Positions 36,173-45,590 of a DNA stretch of 64,000 nucleotides are shown here, one piece after another. Position numbers and translations under genes: made by a program. How positions within the stretch are numbered: the stretch's first letter is position 1; every line of letters starts with the position of its first letter. Location: positions 62,001-126,000 of the forward strand of contig JAUXWO010000050.1 of the NCBI GenBank assembly GCA_030680175.1, written 5' to 3'. This DNA comes from Vicinamibacterales bacterium. Its GTDB lineage: Bacteria > Acidobacteriota > Vicinamibacteria > Vicinamibacterales > UBA2999. The notes beneath the pieces are model-generated. The model saw only the letters and a list, made by a program, of their open reading frames with translations. It made no database searches and was not told where the DNA came from.

Positions 36173-36979
36173 GGGGTCTGGCACCGTGACACGCGATTCC
36201 GCGCAGTTCTTGCACACACCCCCTGTGGAAATCTGGCGCTGTCACACCATCACGTGATCGTGCCTCCAGGTGGCCCGCAACTTGCGTAACGAGCACGGCG
36301 GAGGTGACTCGATGCCACGCAGACTGCGCTATGCCCCACCCGCCGGTGTGCTCCATGTCGTCAACCGCGGCAACGAACGGCGCACGCTCTTCACGGAATC
36401 ACGCGACTTCGAGGGGTTTCTTGGCTTGATGTCCTGGGCCAAGGAGCGCTGCCCGATCGACATCCTGGGCTATTGCCTGATGCCCAACCACTGGCATCTC
36501 GTGTTGTCACCCGACGACGCCGGGGCGGTGTCTCGGTACCTGCACCGTGTCTGTACGACCCATGCCGTGAGGCTGCGGTGGGCGACCGGCTCGATCGGCA
36601 ACGGTCACGTGTACCAGCAGCGCTATCACGCAAGCCTGGTGGACTCCGAGCGCTACTACTTCTACGTCATGCGGTACGTGGAGGCCAACGCCCTAAGGGC
36701 AGGCCTCGTGGAACGCGCCGAGCATTGGCCGTGGTCCAGTCTTGCCGAGCGTTGTGGCGAGGATCGCGGAATTCTGTCCTCTCCGCCACTCCCGCTGCCG
36801 GACGACTGGGTTGAAACGGTCAACGAGGGCCTTCCTGCCGACATCCTCGGACAGATTCGAAGCAGCACCGAGGCACACAACTCGATAGTAAGGTGACTCC
36901 CCTGCGGGGTCCGGCACCACGCCTGAGCCGTCGACATCGCAGAATCTGCATCGATTTCGATGTCACGGTGCCAGACCCC
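36173..36979 (+). mobile_element. RAYT transposable element bounded by 19-bp inverted ends (807 bp)
   Basis: Left end GGGGTCTGGCACCGTGACA (36173-36191); right end is its exact reverse complement (36961-36979). One gene, the Y1-type transposase, lies inside on the plus strand. The left subterminal sequence (CGCGATTCCGCGCAGTTC) and the right (GCAGAATCTGCATCGATTTC) are repeated in the 225-bp derivative at 40090-40314. A third end-like word, GGGGTCCGGCACCA, is at 36906-36919. ATCACGTGAT (36249-36258) is a palindrome before the gene. This is the likely source of family A repeats in the window. Confidence 0.85.
36312..36896 (+). CDS. REP-associated tyrosine transposase (Y1 HUH family)
   Basis: A 194-aa single-strand DNA transposase of the IS200/IS605-like superfamily. 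The metal-binding HUH motif is in YCLMPNHWHLVLSP (His60, His62). The catalytic Tyr is probably Tyr122 in the helix RYVEANALRAGLV. RAYTs cut and join REP hairpins; their domesticated copies shape REP distribution. The start is set at 36312 because GGAGGTGA sits five bases upstream and MPRRLRYAPPAGVLHVVNRG is the family N-terminus. Both flanks carry family A ends, so the protein most likely acts on these palindromes. Confidence 0.9.
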   Translation: MPRRLRYAPPAGVLHVVNRGNERRTLFTESRDFEGFLGLMSWAKERCPIDILGYCLMPNHWHLVLSPDDAGAVSRYLHRVCTTHAVRLRWATGSIGNGHVYQQRYHASLVDSERYYFYVMRYVEANALRAGLVERAEHWPWSSLAERCGEDRGILSSPPLPLPDDWVETVNEGLPADILGQIRSSTEAHNSIVR

Positions 36980-37001
36980 AACCATTCGCCGGGCTTGTCC
37001 G

Positions 37002-37024
37002 TCTATACGCGTTGAGCGTATAGA
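37002..37024. promoter_or_regulatory. PadR-type operator
   Basis: TCTATACGC and GCGTATAGA are perfect 9-bp inverted arms with a five-base spacer (GTTGA). The site ends six bases before the PadR start codon, so bound repressor would block its own promoter or ribosome access. PadR regulators commonly bind such AT-bearing dyads and autoregulate. Confidence 0.65.
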
Positions 37025-37030
37025 TCCAAG

Positions 37031-37384
37031 ATGGATCGCTTTCGCCCCGAATCGTTTCTCCCGCTGACGCCGGTCGCGTTCGAGATCCTGCTCACGCTGG
37101 CGGATGGGGACCGCCATGGCTACAGCGTCATGCAGGAGGTGGGACAGCGCACCGGCGGCGCCGTCACACTGCATCCCGGCACGTTGTACCGCGCGCTGGC
37201 GCGGCTGCTCGAGACCGCGCTGATCGAGGAACTCGAAGCGCGCCCCTCGGAGGGCGACGACGAGCGGCGGCGGTACTACCGGCTGACGGCACGCGGCCGG
37301 GCGGTGGCGGAAGCAGAAGCCTCGCGGCTCGCCGATCAGGTCGCCGCGGCCCGTGCACGCCAGTTGATCAAGGCCCGGCCATGA
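37031..37384 (+). CDS. PadR family transcriptional regulator
   Basis: A 117-aa winged-helix protein. The sequence [43 protein letters not shown] carries the PadR HTH and its LYRAL recognition helix. A beta-hairpin wing with [11 protein letters not shown] and a C-terminal dimer helix follow. The gene overlaps the permease by ATGA, the standard PadR-ADOP pair of Acidobacteriota. It probably represses the pair through the dyad just upstream; the inducer is unknown. Confidence 0.92.
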   Translation: MDRFRPESFLPLTPVAFEILLTLADGDRHGYSVMQEVGQRTGGAVTLHPGTLYRALARLLETALIEELEARPSEGDDERRRYYRLTARGRAVAEAEASRLADQVAAARARQLIKARP

Positions 37385-40086
37385 GCACGCCTCGCTGGCT
37401 GGCCGCGGCCGTCTCGCTCGCTCTCGTCGCCTACCCGCGCGCGTTCAGGAGGCGTTTCGGGGACGAACTGAAACGCGACACCATCCGCACCCTCGACACT
37501 TCGGGCACCCTGGGCACCTTCGGCACCCTGTTCCTGTCCGGTCTCGCGGAACGCTGGAGCGCGATCGTCCGCTACTGGTCGTGGTCCACCACGACACCGC
37601 ACCTCTACCCCCCCGCAGGGAGACACGCCATGTTCTGGGACACGCTGCGCCTCGACCTCCGGTATGCCGTCCGCCTCGCGCTCAAGACGCCGGCGTTCTC
37701 CCTGCTCGCCGTGCTGGCGCTCGCGCTCGGCATCGGCGCCAACAGCGCCATCTTCACCGTCGTCAGCGGCGTGCTCCTTCGATCGCTGCCGTATCAGGCC
37801 CCCGATCGCCTGATGATGGTGTGGAGCGACAACACGCGAGAGGGACGGCCGCAATACCCGATGTCCCCCGCCAACTACGCGGATCTGCGCGACAGCGTCC
37901 GCGAGGTCGTGACGCTCACGGCGTTCCAGTCGTTCATCACGACGAACCGTCTCATGACGGAGACCGTCACCGAGACGCTCCATCAGGTCTCGGTGGAGCC
38001 ACAGATGTTCGGCATGCTGGGGCGTGACGCGATCCTCGGCCGCGCCTTCACGCCCGATGACACCGACACCGTGCTCCTCAGCCATGGCTACTGGCAGCGA
38101 CGGTTCGGCGGGGACCAGACCATCCTGGGACGCGCGCTTAACATCGACGGTGCCTCTCGCACGGTCATTGGCGTGATGCCTGACGACTTCGTCTTCCCGT
38201 ATCAGACGATGCTCGGCCCGGACGGCTTCACGCGGGAGACGGGCGTCGACGCGTGGGTCCCGTTGCACCTGGCCACGGACCCATTTGCCAACCGCGGTGC
38301 CGGACTTGTGCGTGACGTCCACTACCTCGCTGTCATCGGCCGCCTTCAGGACGGCGTGGGCGAAGACGAGGCCCGTGCCGCGCTGAACGGCGTGGCGCGA
38401 CAGCTCGAACAGGCCTATCCCGACACCAACCGCGGCATCGGCACGACCGTGATCCCGCTGCACGAGCAGACGGTCGGCAACGTCCGGCCCGCCCTCCTGG
38501 TCCTACTCGCCGGGGTCGGCGTGGTGCTGCTGATGGCGTGCGTGAACGTCGCCAACCTGATGCTGGCGCGCAGCCTCGGCCGGCAGCGTGAGCTCGCTGT
38601 GCGGGTGGCGCTCGGCGCCGGACGTGCACGGCTCGTCGTCCAGTCGCTCGTCGAGAGCCTCGTGCTGTCGGCGGCAGGCGCGCTGATCGCGCTGCTCTTC
38701 GTCCAGTGGCTCGTGCAGGGCCTCGTCGCGATCGCGCCGGCCACGCTTCCGCGCATGCACGAACTCCGTCCGGACCTCACGATCGTTGCCTTCACGGCGG
38801 GCATCGCCGCGCTGGTAGGCATGCTCGTCGGCATCGTACCCGCGCTTGCCGCGTCCACGCCGGACGTGCGGCTCGCGCTCCAGGACACCGGCCGCGGCAC
38901 GACAGGCTCCCCCGCGCGACGGCGCATGCGCAACGCGCTCGTCATCACCGAAGTGGCGCTCGCCGTCGTCCTCACCGTCGGCGCCGGCCTGCTGATGCGC
39001 AGCTTCTCCACACTGCTGGCCGTCGATCCCGGCTTCCGCCCCGAGAATCTGCTGACCCTGCAGATGACGCTGCCCGATCGCCTCACCTCTCCCGAAGCGC
39101 GGCAGGCGTTTTACGACCAGATGTTCGAGCGTCTCGAAGCGGTACCCGGTGTGACGGCCGTCGGCGGCACGACGCGGCTCCCGCTCGGCAGCACCAGCGT
39201 CACGACCACCGTCGTGGCGGAGGGTCGCGACGTCCCGCCGGGTGAAGCGCCCGAAGTACAGTTCCGTCGTGCGCTGCACGACTACTTCGAGGCGATGGGC
39301 ATTCCACTGATCCGCGGTCGCGGCTTCACGAACGCCGATGCTCCGGGGACGCCCCCCGTCATCGTCATCAACGAGACCATGGCCCGGCTCGTGTTTGGCG
39401 GCGAGGACCCTGTCGGAAAGCGCCTCCGCACCGGCCCGAGCCCTACGGCCGCGTGGCTGACCGTCGTGGGCGTGATCGGCGATATCCACCACACCGGACT
39501 CGAGCACGCGCCGGAACCTGAGCTGTACATGCCGGCGCGACAGGGGCCGCCGGTCTCGCCCTTCCTCGTGCTGCGCACGACGGGCGACCCCGGCGCACTG
39601 GCCAGCAGCATCCGAGCGGACCTCCGCCAACTCGATGCGGGCCTGGCCGTCTTCGATATCCGAAACATGGAGGATGTGCGCACGGAGTCGATGGCGGCGC
39701 GGCGCTTCCTGTTGCTGCTCGTAAGCGTGTTCGGCGCGCTCGCGCTCACGCTGGCCGCGGTCGGCGTCTACGGCGTGATGACGCTCGTCGTCGCCGAGCG
39801 CACGGCGGAACTCGGCCTGCGCCTCGCGCTCGGCGCGCAGCCGAGTGCGGCGCTGCGTCTCGTCGGCCTTCAGGCCGTGACGCTCGCGGGCACGGGCGTC
39901 GCCATCGGTCTCGGCCTGGCGTACCTGCTTTCGCCGCTGCTGGCCAGCCAGCTCTTTGGCATCACCGCACACGACCCGATCAGCCTCGTCGGCGCGCCGA
40001 CGTTCCTGCTCCTGACGGCGCTCCTGGCTGCGCTGATTCCGGCGCGCAAGGCGATGCAGGTCGACGTGATGGAGGCGCTGAGGTAG
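37381..40086 (+). CDS. ADOP-type ABC transporter permease (MacB/FtsX-like, duplicated)
   Basis: A 901-aa permease of the Acidobacterial duplicated orphan permease family. An N-terminal ADOP-specific cytosolic segment (about 1-90, with [32 protein letters not shown] starting at about 95) leads to two MacB_PCD-FtsX modules. Periplasmic domains span about 125-360 and about 560-740. FtsX helices include [41 protein letters not shown], and the last module repeats the pattern with [18 protein letters not shown]. No ATPase gene is adjacent, consistent with the orphan description. Related MacB systems move peptides, lipoproteins or macrolides; substrate unknown. Residues 40-51 ([12 protein letters not shown]) come from a GGCACC-like simple repeat. 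Confidence 0.9.
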   Translation: MSTPRWLAAAVSLALVAYPRAFRRRFGDELKRDTIRTLDTSGTLGTFGTLFLSGLAERWSAIVRYWSWSTTTPHLYPPAGRHAMFWDTLRLDLRYAVRLALKTPAFSLLAVLALALGIGANSAIFTVVSGVLLRSLPYQAPDRLMMVWSDNTREGRPQYPMSPANYADLRDSVREVVTLTAFQSFITTNRLMTETVTETLHQVSVEPQMFGMLGRDAILGRAFTPDDTDTVLLSHGYWQRRFGGDQTILGRALNIDGASRTVIGVMPDDFVFPYQTMLGPDGFTRETGVDAWVPLHLATDPFANRGAGLVRDVHYLAVIGRLQDGVGEDEARAALNGVARQLEQAYPDTNRGIGTTVIPLHEQTVGNVRPALLVLLAGVGVVLLMACVNVANLMLARSLGRQRELAVRVALGAGRARLVVQSLVESLVLSAAGALIALLFVQWLVQGLVAIAPATLPRMHELRPDLTIVAFTAGIAALVGMLVGIVPALAASTPDVRLALQDTGRGTTGSPARRRMRNALVITEVALAVVLTVGAGLLMRSFSTLLAVDPGFRPENLLTLQMTLPDRLTSPEARQAFYDQMFERLEAVPGVTAVGGTTRLPLGSTSVTTTVVAEGRDVPPGEAPEVQFRRALHDYFEAMGIPLIRGRGFTNADAPGTPPVIVINETMARLVFGGEDPVGKRLRTGPSPTAAWLTVVGVIGDIHHTGLEHAPEPELYMPARQGPPVSPFLVLRTTGDPGALASSIRADLRQLDAGLAVFDIRNMEDVRTESMAARRFLLLLVSVFGALALTLAAVGVYGVMTLVVAERTAELGLRLALGAQPSAALRLVGLQAVTLAGTGVAIGLGLAYLLSPLLASQLFGITAHDPISLVGAPTFLLLTALLAALIPARKAMQVDVMEALR

Positions 40087-40089
40087 GGA

Positions 40090-40314
40090 GGGGTCTGGCA
40101 CCGTGACACGCGATTCCGTGCAGTTCCTGCAACCAGCGCCTGTGGAAGTTCGGACAGGGGCGCCGCTGGGAGTGCGGATGACGCGTGATTCACGAGGCAG
40201 CGCCGCGGAGAGCCCAGCTGCCGCGCGGCGGGTGCGCCCCGCCCTCGAGGCACCGAACCGAGCCCTGGGTATGGCAGAACCTGCATCGTTTTCGATGTCA
40301 CGGTGCCAGACCCC
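40090..40314 (+). mobile_element. Non-autonomous derivative of the RAYT element (225 bp)
   Basis: Ends are the same 19-bp inverted words as the RAYT element (40090-40108 and 40296-40314). The first ~45 and last ~45 bases also match the element at 36173-36979, but the transposase gene is replaced by unrelated GC-rich sequence. It occupies the convergent gap between the ADOP permease and pepF, starting four bases after the permease stop. This is the pattern of a MITE mobilised in trans. Confidence 0.8.
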
Positions 40315-40322
40315 TCCGGGGG

Positions 40323-42161
40323 CTAGGCTAGCTCGGCTTCGAGCTTCGTCACCAGCCCATCCAGCTGCGCGACGACGGCGCGGACGGTGTGGGGCTCGCT
40401 CAGGTCCACGCCGGCGCGCTGCAGCAGCGCCATCGGGTGGTCGGAGCCGCCGGCGCGCAGCAGATCGAGATACCGCTGGACCGCGGCGGCACGCGCCGTC
40501 TCGTCGGACCCGCTGATCTCCTCCATCAGCCTCGCCGTCGACGCAAAGCACGTCGCGTACTGGTACACGTAGTACGGCGACTGGAAGAAGTGCGGGATCC
40601 GCGCCCACGTGAGGCGCGCGCGGGCATCCGGTGCGAGCGCGTCGCCCCAGTACTCGTCAAGCAGACGGCCGTACAGGGCGCTCAGCGTCTCGGCCGTCAC
40701 CGGCTCGTCACGCTCCACCATGCGGTGCGCCTCGAGCTCGAAGTCCGCAAACAGCACCTGGTTGTAGAACGTACCGACGATGCCATCGATGGCGTGCTGG
40801 AGGAGGACAACCCGCTCCCCGCGCGTGGTGGCACGGGCGAGCCGGTAGTCGAGCAGCAGCGCCTCGCTCAACGTGGACGGCACCTCGGCGACGAAGATCG
40901 TATACCCGGCGTACACGAACGGCTGCGTCTCGTGCGAGAGCAGCGTGTGCATCGAGTGGCCCATCTCGTGCGCCAGCGTGAACACGGCGTCGAGCGTGTC
41001 GTTGTAGTTGAGCAGCATGTAGGGGTGCGCGCCGTACACCGGCGCGGAATACGCGCCGCTGCGCTTCCCCTGATTCTCGTAGACGTCGATCCAGCGCCCG
41101 CCGAACGCGTCGCGGACGCGCTGCTGGTAGTCGGCGCCGAGCGGCGCCACCGAGTCGATCACCCACGACTGCACTTCCTCGTAGGCGTACCGCCGTTCGT
41201 CGTCGACGAGCGGCACGTACCCATCGAACACATGGTACTCGTCGAGGCCGAGCACCCGCTTGCGCAGTGCATGATAGCGGCGGAACGGCCCGACGCCCGT
41301 CTTGGTCTCATGGATCAGGTTCTCGACCACGGTTGCGGGGATCGCATTGCCGAACAGCGCCGCGTCGAGCGTCGAGCGGTGGCCCCGGGCGCGCGCCTCG
41401 AACCAGTCGCGCTGCAGGACCCCGTTATAGAGCGTCGCGTAGGTGTTGAGGTTCGCGGCGTACGTATCGTAGAGGGCTTCATAGGCGGCGCGGCGGTCCG
41501 CCTGCGCGCGGCAGGTGGCCAGCAGCTTGCGGTACTGGCCGTAGCTCACCTGCACGTGCTCGCCGGTCGAGAGCGTGATCGTCGGGAACTTCGCATCGGC
41601 CGTCGAGAGCGCTTCATACGCATCGCGCGGGATGCCGTTCAGGCGGCTGGAGAGCGCCAGCAGCTTCTCCCCCGATTCATCGAGCACGTGCGCCTGCTGG
41701 CGAAACAGATCCTCGATGACGAACCGGTACAGCTCGAGGCCCTCGGTCGTCCGCATCCAGCCCTGGACCGTGTCGTACGGCACACGGAGCAGTTCGGGAT
41801 TGAACCACGAGGTGGCCTGGCCGAGCCGGGCGAAGACGATCTGGACGCGCTGCCGCCGGCCGCTCGCATCGTTGTCGCGCTGATCCTGATCGAGCGTGAG
41901 CGACGCGTAGTACCACACCTTGTAGGAGAGCTGGCCGATCGCGTCGTGTTCGCGCAGCGCCTGCAGCAGGCGGTCCGCCCCCCCGGCGAGCGTGCCTTCG
42001 AACGTGCGGAAGCGCGCAATCCGCGCGTCGAGGTCGCGGTAGGCGGCCTCCCAGGCGTCCCAATCGGGGAAGATGGCGCCAAGATCCCAGGTGTGCTGTT
42101 CGTCGATGGAGGCGCGGTCGGGGACGAGGGTGGGGGCGACGGTCGCTACGGGCACGGACAT
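40323..42161 (-). CDS. pepF: Oligoendopeptidase F (M3B)
   Basis: A 612-aa zinc metallopeptidase that cleaves oligopeptides of roughly 7-17 residues in the cytosol. The zinc site is in FTLAHEMGHSMHTLLS, with the third ligand Glu downstream in AEVPSTLSEALLLDY. The N-terminal helical domain begins WDLGAIFPDWDAWEAAYRDL. C-terminal motifs YYVYQYATCFASTARLM and PMALLQRAGVDL match the family. No signal peptide. GGGAGGCG precedes the ATG at 42161; the frame continues upstream without family similarity. The divergent 185-bp gap to the next gene shows no clear operator. Confidence 0.94.
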   Translation of the reverse strand: MSVPVATVAPTLVPDRASIDEQHTWDLGAIFPDWDAWEAAYRDLDARIARFRTFEGTLAGGADRLLQALREHDAIGQLSYKVWYYASLTLDQDQRDNDASGRRQRVQIVFARLGQATSWFNPELLRVPYDTVQGWMRTTEGLELYRFVIEDLFRQQAHVLDESGEKLLALSSRLNGIPRDAYEALSTADAKFPTITLSTGEHVQVSYGQYRKLLATCRAQADRRAAYEALYDTYAANLNTYATLYNGVLQRDWFEARARGHRSTLDAALFGNAIPATVVENLIHETKTGVGPFRRYHALRKRVLGLDEYHVFDGYVPLVDDERRYAYEEVQSWVIDSVAPLGADYQQRVRDAFGGRWIDVYENQGKRSGAYSAPVYGAHPYMLLNYNDTLDAVFTLAHEMGHSMHTLLSHETQPFVYAGYTIFVAEVPSTLSEALLLDYRLARATTRGERVVLLQHAIDGIVGTFYNQVLFADFELEAHRMVERDEPVTAETLSALYGRLLDEYWGDALAPDARARLTWARIPHFFQSPYYVYQYATCFASTARLMEEISGSDETARAAAVQRYLDLLRAGGSDHPMALLQRAGVDLSEPHTVRAVVAQLDGLVTKLEAELA

Positions 42162-42346
42162 ACGCCTCCCATCATACGGCGACCCACCGGACCGCGTGCA
42201 ACCGGGCGTCTCCACGGCGCGCGGGGCGTGCCGTGCCTCGCGTGTGCAGGTGGCGCGCTCCAACGTCCACGACATGCCATCATCGCCGGCGTGGGGTAAG
42301 ATGCCGCCGTTCAGGCTTGATGGGCTGGCCTGCGCGTTTGCACACG

Positions 42347-43594
42347 ATGTTGATAAACGCTCGTCTCACGGCCGTGCTCGCCGGCTTCGCGCTCCTCGTC
42401 GGGGCCGCGTGTGCCGCGCCGGTCTCACCGCCCACGGCGCCGTCCACCGTCATCCTGGTCGGCCTCGATGGCTGGCGCTGGGACTACCTCGACCGAGCCG
42501 ACGCGCCCACGCTTCGGGCGCTGGCGGCGCGTGGTGTGCGCAGCGAGGGACTGGTCGTCACCTTCCCCAGCAAGACCTTTCCGAGTCACTACACGATCGT
42601 GACAGGGCTGCACCCCGAGGACCACGGCATCATCTCGAACTCGATCGAAGACCCCGCGATCGAGGGCCGGTTCACCCTGCGCGGCGGCGCCATCCGCGAC
42701 GACCCGCGCTGGTGGGGCGGCGAGCCCATCTGGTTGACCGCCGAGCGCCAGGGCGTGAAGGCGGGCACCGTGTTCTGGCCGGGCTCCGATGTCGAGATCG
42801 ATGGCGGCCGCCCTTCATACTGGCTGCCCTACCAGGATGACCTGCCCAACGAGCGGCGCGTCGACCAGGTCCTCGAGTGGCTGGCGCTGCCCGAGGCCGA
42901 TCGTCCCCGGTTCCTCACGCTGTACTTCAGCCTCGTCGACAGCGCGGGCCACACGTTCGGCCCGGACTCCGGCGAAGTGATGGCGGCGGCCGCCGAGGCC
43001 GATCGCCTGCTTGGCCTCCTGATCGCCGGACTGGAGGCCGCCGGGCGCATCGACGAGACGCATCTGGTGGTCGTCAGCGATCACGGCATGGCTGTGGTCA
43101 GTCCCGACCGCGCGATCGTGCTCGACGACTACCTCGACGTGTCCACGCTCGACATCATCGACCTCTCGCCCGTGCTCGGCGTCCGGCCGAAGGACGGCGA
43201 CGTGGAACGCGTCTACGCCGCCCTCCGCGACAAGCACCCGGCGCTGCGCATCTACCGCCGGGAGGAGGTGCCGGCCGAGTACCACTACCGCCGCTCGCCA
43301 CGCATTCCGCCGATCGTGGGTCTGGCAGACGATGGATGGACGATCACGACGCGTGAGGGGATGGCCCGGTGGACCACGTCGGGATCGCCGCGCGGCAACC
43401 ATGGATTCGACCCGCGGCTGCGGTCGATGCACGGGCTGTTCGTCGCCGCCGGGCCGCAGCTGTTGCGTGGCGAGGTGGTGCCCCCGGTCGAGAGCCTCCA
43501 CCTCTACGAGCTGATGTGTGCGCTGCTCGGGATCACGCCCGCACCGAACTCGGGATCGCTTGACGCCGTGCAGCACGTGCTGAGGTCGCAGTGA
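42347..43594 (+). CDS. Nucleotide pyrophosphatase/phosphodiesterase (NPP-like), exported
   Basis: A 415-aa alkaline-phosphatase-superfamily enzyme. After a signal peptide (TAVLAGFALLVGAACA; a lipobox is weak), the metal and nucleophile motifs are clear: GLDGWRWDYL (Asp41), TFPSKTFPSHYTIVTGLHPEDHGI (nucleophile Thr77), Asn98, FSLVDSAGHTFGP, VVSDHGMAV and GNHGFDP. The spacing around the Thr and following Asn resembles eukaryotic ENPP phosphodiesterases more than simple phosphatases. It probably hydrolyses nucleotide or phospholipid phosphodiesters in the periplasm. The start ATG 42347 gives a full signal peptide. Confidence 0.88.
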   Translation: MLINARLTAVLAGFALLVGAACAAPVSPPTAPSTVILVGLDGWRWDYLDRADAPTLRALAARGVRSEGLVVTFPSKTFPSHYTIVTGLHPEDHGIISNSIEDPAIEGRFTLRGGAIRDDPRWWGGEPIWLTAERQGVKAGTVFWPGSDVEIDGGRPSYWLPYQDDLPNERRVDQVLEWLALPEADRPRFLTLYFSLVDSAGHTFGPDSGEVMAAAAEADRLLGLLIAGLEAAGRIDETHLVVVSDHGMAVVSPDRAIVLDDYLDVSTLDIIDLSPVLGVRPKDGDVERVYAALRDKHPALRIYRREEVPAEYHYRRSPRIPPIVGLADDGWTITTREGMARWTTSGSPRGNHGFDPRLRSMHGLFVAAGPQLLRGEVVPPVESLHLYELMCALLGITPAPNSGSLDAVQHVLRSQ

Positions 43595-43652
43595 CGATCA
43601 GCTCTCAGCGATCGGCTTTCAGCTTTCGGCTCGCGGCCGATGGTCTCACCCC

Positions 43653-44171
43653 ATGACTCACACGTCCGACGCAACCCCTGGCACGATCGTGCGTCCCGCC
43701 ACGACGGCCGACGCCGCCGCCCTCGCGCGGATCTACAACCACTTCATCGCGCACACGATCGTCACGTTCGAGGAAGAGCCGGTCACGGCCGGCGAGATGG
43801 CCCGGCGCGTCGAGGAAGTGCAGACCGCCGCCCTCCCCTGGCTCGTGGCCGAGGCGGGGGGCGTCGTCGCCGGCTACGCGTACGCCTCGAAGTGGCGCGT
43901 CCGCCGCGCCTACCGGTTCTCGGCGGAGGTCACGGTCTACCTGGCCCCTGACCAGGGCGGCCGCGGTCTCGGGACCGCGCTCTACACGCGGCTGCTCGAC
44001 GACCTGCGTGCCCGAGGCGTCCACGCGGTCCTCGGCGGCATCGCCCTGCCCAACGACGCCAGCATCGCCCTGCACGAGAAGCTCGGGTTCCGGAAGGTCG
44101 CGCACTTCGAGCAGACCGGCTTCAAGTTCGACCGCTGGATCGACGTCGGCTACTGGGAGCGGCTCCTCTAA
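43653..44171 (+). CDS. GNAT acetyltransferase, phosphinothricin acetyltransferase-like
   Basis: A 172-aa acetyltransferase of the Pat/Bar subgroup: IYNHFIAHTIVTFEEEP near residue 28, acetyl-CoA loop LAPDQGGRGLGTALYTRLL, and GGIALPNDASIALHEKLGFRKVAHFEQTGFKFDRWIDVGYWE. Members N-acetylate phosphinothricin, methionine sulfoximine or other amino acids, so the real substrate is open. A short AGCTTTCAGC-type simple repeat (43600-43640) separates it from the NPP gene. Confidence 0.88.
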   Translation: MTHTSDATPGTIVRPATTADAAALARIYNHFIAHTIVTFEEEPVTAGEMARRVEEVQTAALPWLVAEAGGVVAGYAYASKWRVRRAYRFSAEVTVYLAPDQGGRGLGTALYTRLLDDLRARGVHAVLGGIALPNDASIALHEKLGFRKVAHFEQTGFKFDRWIDVGYWERLL

Positions 44172-44240
44172 CCCGCACCCGGACATCGGTGGCCGGGCGC
44201 GCCCGCTCGCACATCTCCTGGCCATGCGGGTCCCTCCATG

Positions 44241-44256
44241 TGTGCTGTTCAGCACA
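44241..44256. promoter_or_regulatory. CRP/FNR-like palindrome TGTGCTGTTCAGCACA
   Basis: A perfect 7-bp inverted repeat that fits the CRP consensus spacing TGTG-N8-CACA. It is 114 bp upstream of the PA2779-like gene and near two crp-like genes. A second palindrome, GCCACACTGTGTGGC, lies at 44277-44291. The rest of this ~200-bp gap shows no gene. Confidence 0.5.
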
Positions 44257-44369
44257 GACACGCGCCGCCTCGCCCCGCCACACTGTGTGGCTAGGCTTGC
44301 TGTTCTGGACGCTCAGCTGCGGGCGTAACTCCGCGGTGAGGCCTGTCCCGACCGACCAGGAGGTACTCA

Positions 44370-44759
44370 ATGCGACGCTTGAACACGATCGTGGCCCTCG
44401 CGCTCATCCCGCTGTTTCTCTTCAGTGCACCGGCACTCGCCCAGCAGCCGGGCGTGGTGGATGCCTCCTCGCTGAGCCAGGCGCTGGCAGGTCAGGCCGA
44501 CGACGAACGTGCGCAGCGCGAGCTCGTCCGGCGCGTGCTCGACCGTGCCGACGTGCGCGAAGTGGCGTCCCAGATGGGGCTCGATGTCGGCCAGGCCAGT
44601 TCGGCGGTGGCGACGCTCAGCGGCGACGAGCTGAGCCGTCTCGCCGGGCACGCCGGCGCGATTGAAGGCGCGGCACTCGCAGGCGGTGCGAACACCATCG
44701 TCATCTCCGTGACGACGTTGCTGCTGCTGATCATCATCATCATCCTGCTGGCGGACTAG
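44370..44759 (+). CDS. PA2779 family protein
   Basis: A 129-aa exported protein: signal peptide (IVALALIPLFLFSAPALAQQ), then a helical region (LVRRVLDRADVREVASQMGLDVGQASSAVATLSGDELSRLA, residues about 50-90) and a C-terminal transmembrane helix of Ile/Leu (ISVTTLLLLIIIIILLAD). This matches PA2779-like proteins, usually found beside a C39-like peptidase; that partner is absent here. Function unknown. AGGAGG is six bases before the start. Confidence 0.8.
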   Translation: MRRLNTIVALALIPLFLFSAPALAQQPGVVDASSLSQALAGQADDERAQRELVRRVLDRADVREVASQMGLDVGQASSAVATLSGDELSRLAGHAGAIEGAALAGGANTIVISVTTLLLLIIIIILLAD

Positions 44760-44808
44760 CCCTGGCGGGGGCGGCTGCGTGGGCCGCCTGCCAGACCGGC
44801 CGGCATGC

Positions 44809-44845
44809 CCGCCGGCCGTCCCTCTCGCGTGGGACGGCTGGCGGG
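44809..44845 (+). terminator. Hairpin after the PA2779-like gene
   Basis: A 14-bp stem with one mismatch (44809-44822 with 44832-44845) and a nine-base loop, starting 50 bp past the stop codon. GC-rich and without a U-run; probably a terminator or attenuator before the crp-like genes. A solo family A end follows at 44878-44896. Confidence 0.5.
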
Positions 44846-44877
44846 ACCACCGGTGTGCCGCCGGCGGCCGACGGCCG

Positions 44878-44896
44878 TGTCACGGTGCCAGACCCC
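44878..44896 (-). repeat. Solo end of repeat family A
   Basis: TGTCACGGTGCCAGACCCC, identical to the right end of the RAYT element, 37 bp before the first crp-like start codon. No left partner is found within 300 bp, so this is a remnant or a single REP. Confidence 0.75.
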
Positions 44897-44933
44897 TCGG
44901 GGTGCGGCGCTCTCGAATAGGGGTCACGTCGCC

Positions 44934-45590
44934 ATGAGCAAGACGAAGCGGGCACAGCCGCGCGAACTCACGCAGCTCGTCAGCTGGACGGGTGTGCAGA
45001 CGGTGCGCGCCAAGTACAAGCGATCGTCGGTGATCTTCGCGCAGGGCGAGCCGGCGCCGAGCATCATGTACGTCGAAACCGGCATGGTGCGCCTGTCGGT
45101 GCTGTCGCACACGGGCAAGGAAGCCGTCGTCGCCATGCTCGACCCGGGCCACTTCTTTGGTGAGGGGTGTCTTGCCGGGCAAATGCTGCGGATGGCGACG
45201 GCGACGGCGATGAACGCCTGCGGCGTCGTGACGGTCGAGAAAGCGGAGATGGTGCGCCAGCTGCGGGCGCACCCCGCGTTCGCCGAGCTGTTCCTGACCC
45301 ACATGCTCACGCGCAACATCCGCATCGAAGAAGACCTGATCGACCAGCTCTTCAACTCCACGGAGAAGCGCCTGGCCCGCACCCTTCTGCTTCTGGCGCG
45401 GTACGGAGAGCCGGAGGTGTCGCACCGCGCGCTCCCCCGGGTGTCTCAGGAGCTGCTGGCCGAGATGGTCGGCACAACCCGGTCGCGCGTCAATTTCTTC
45501 ATGAACAAGTTCCGCCGGCTCGGATTCATCGACTACAACGGCGTTTTGAAGATCAACAACTCGCTCCTGAGCGTCCTGCTCAGAGACTGA
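44934..45590 (+). CDS. Crp/Fnr family transcriptional regulator 1
   Basis: A 218-aa regulator with a cyclic-nucleotide-binding beta-roll (about 20-130; VIFAQGEPAPSIMYVETGMVRLSVLSHTGKEAVVAMLDPGHFFGEGCLAG) and a C-terminal HTH (about 170-215; SQELLAEMVGTTRSRVNFFMNKFRRLGFI). The FGE core is present, but the Arg-Ser of the cAMP site is not clear. No N-terminal cysteine cluster, so not a classical Fnr. It is 55% or more similar by eye to regulator 2, which follows after 95 bp. Target genes cannot be told; a CRP-type palindrome is at 44241. Confidence 0.9.
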   Translation: MSKTKRAQPRELTQLVSWTGVQTVRAKYKRSSVIFAQGEPAPSIMYVETGMVRLSVLSHTGKEAVVAMLDPGHFFGEGCLAGQMLRMATATAMNACGVVTVEKAEMVRQLRAHPAFAELFLTHMLTRNIRIEEDLIDQLFNSTEKRLARTLLLLARYGEPEVSHRALPRVSQELLAEMVGTTRSRVNFFMNKFRRLGFIDYNGVLKINNSLLSVLLRD

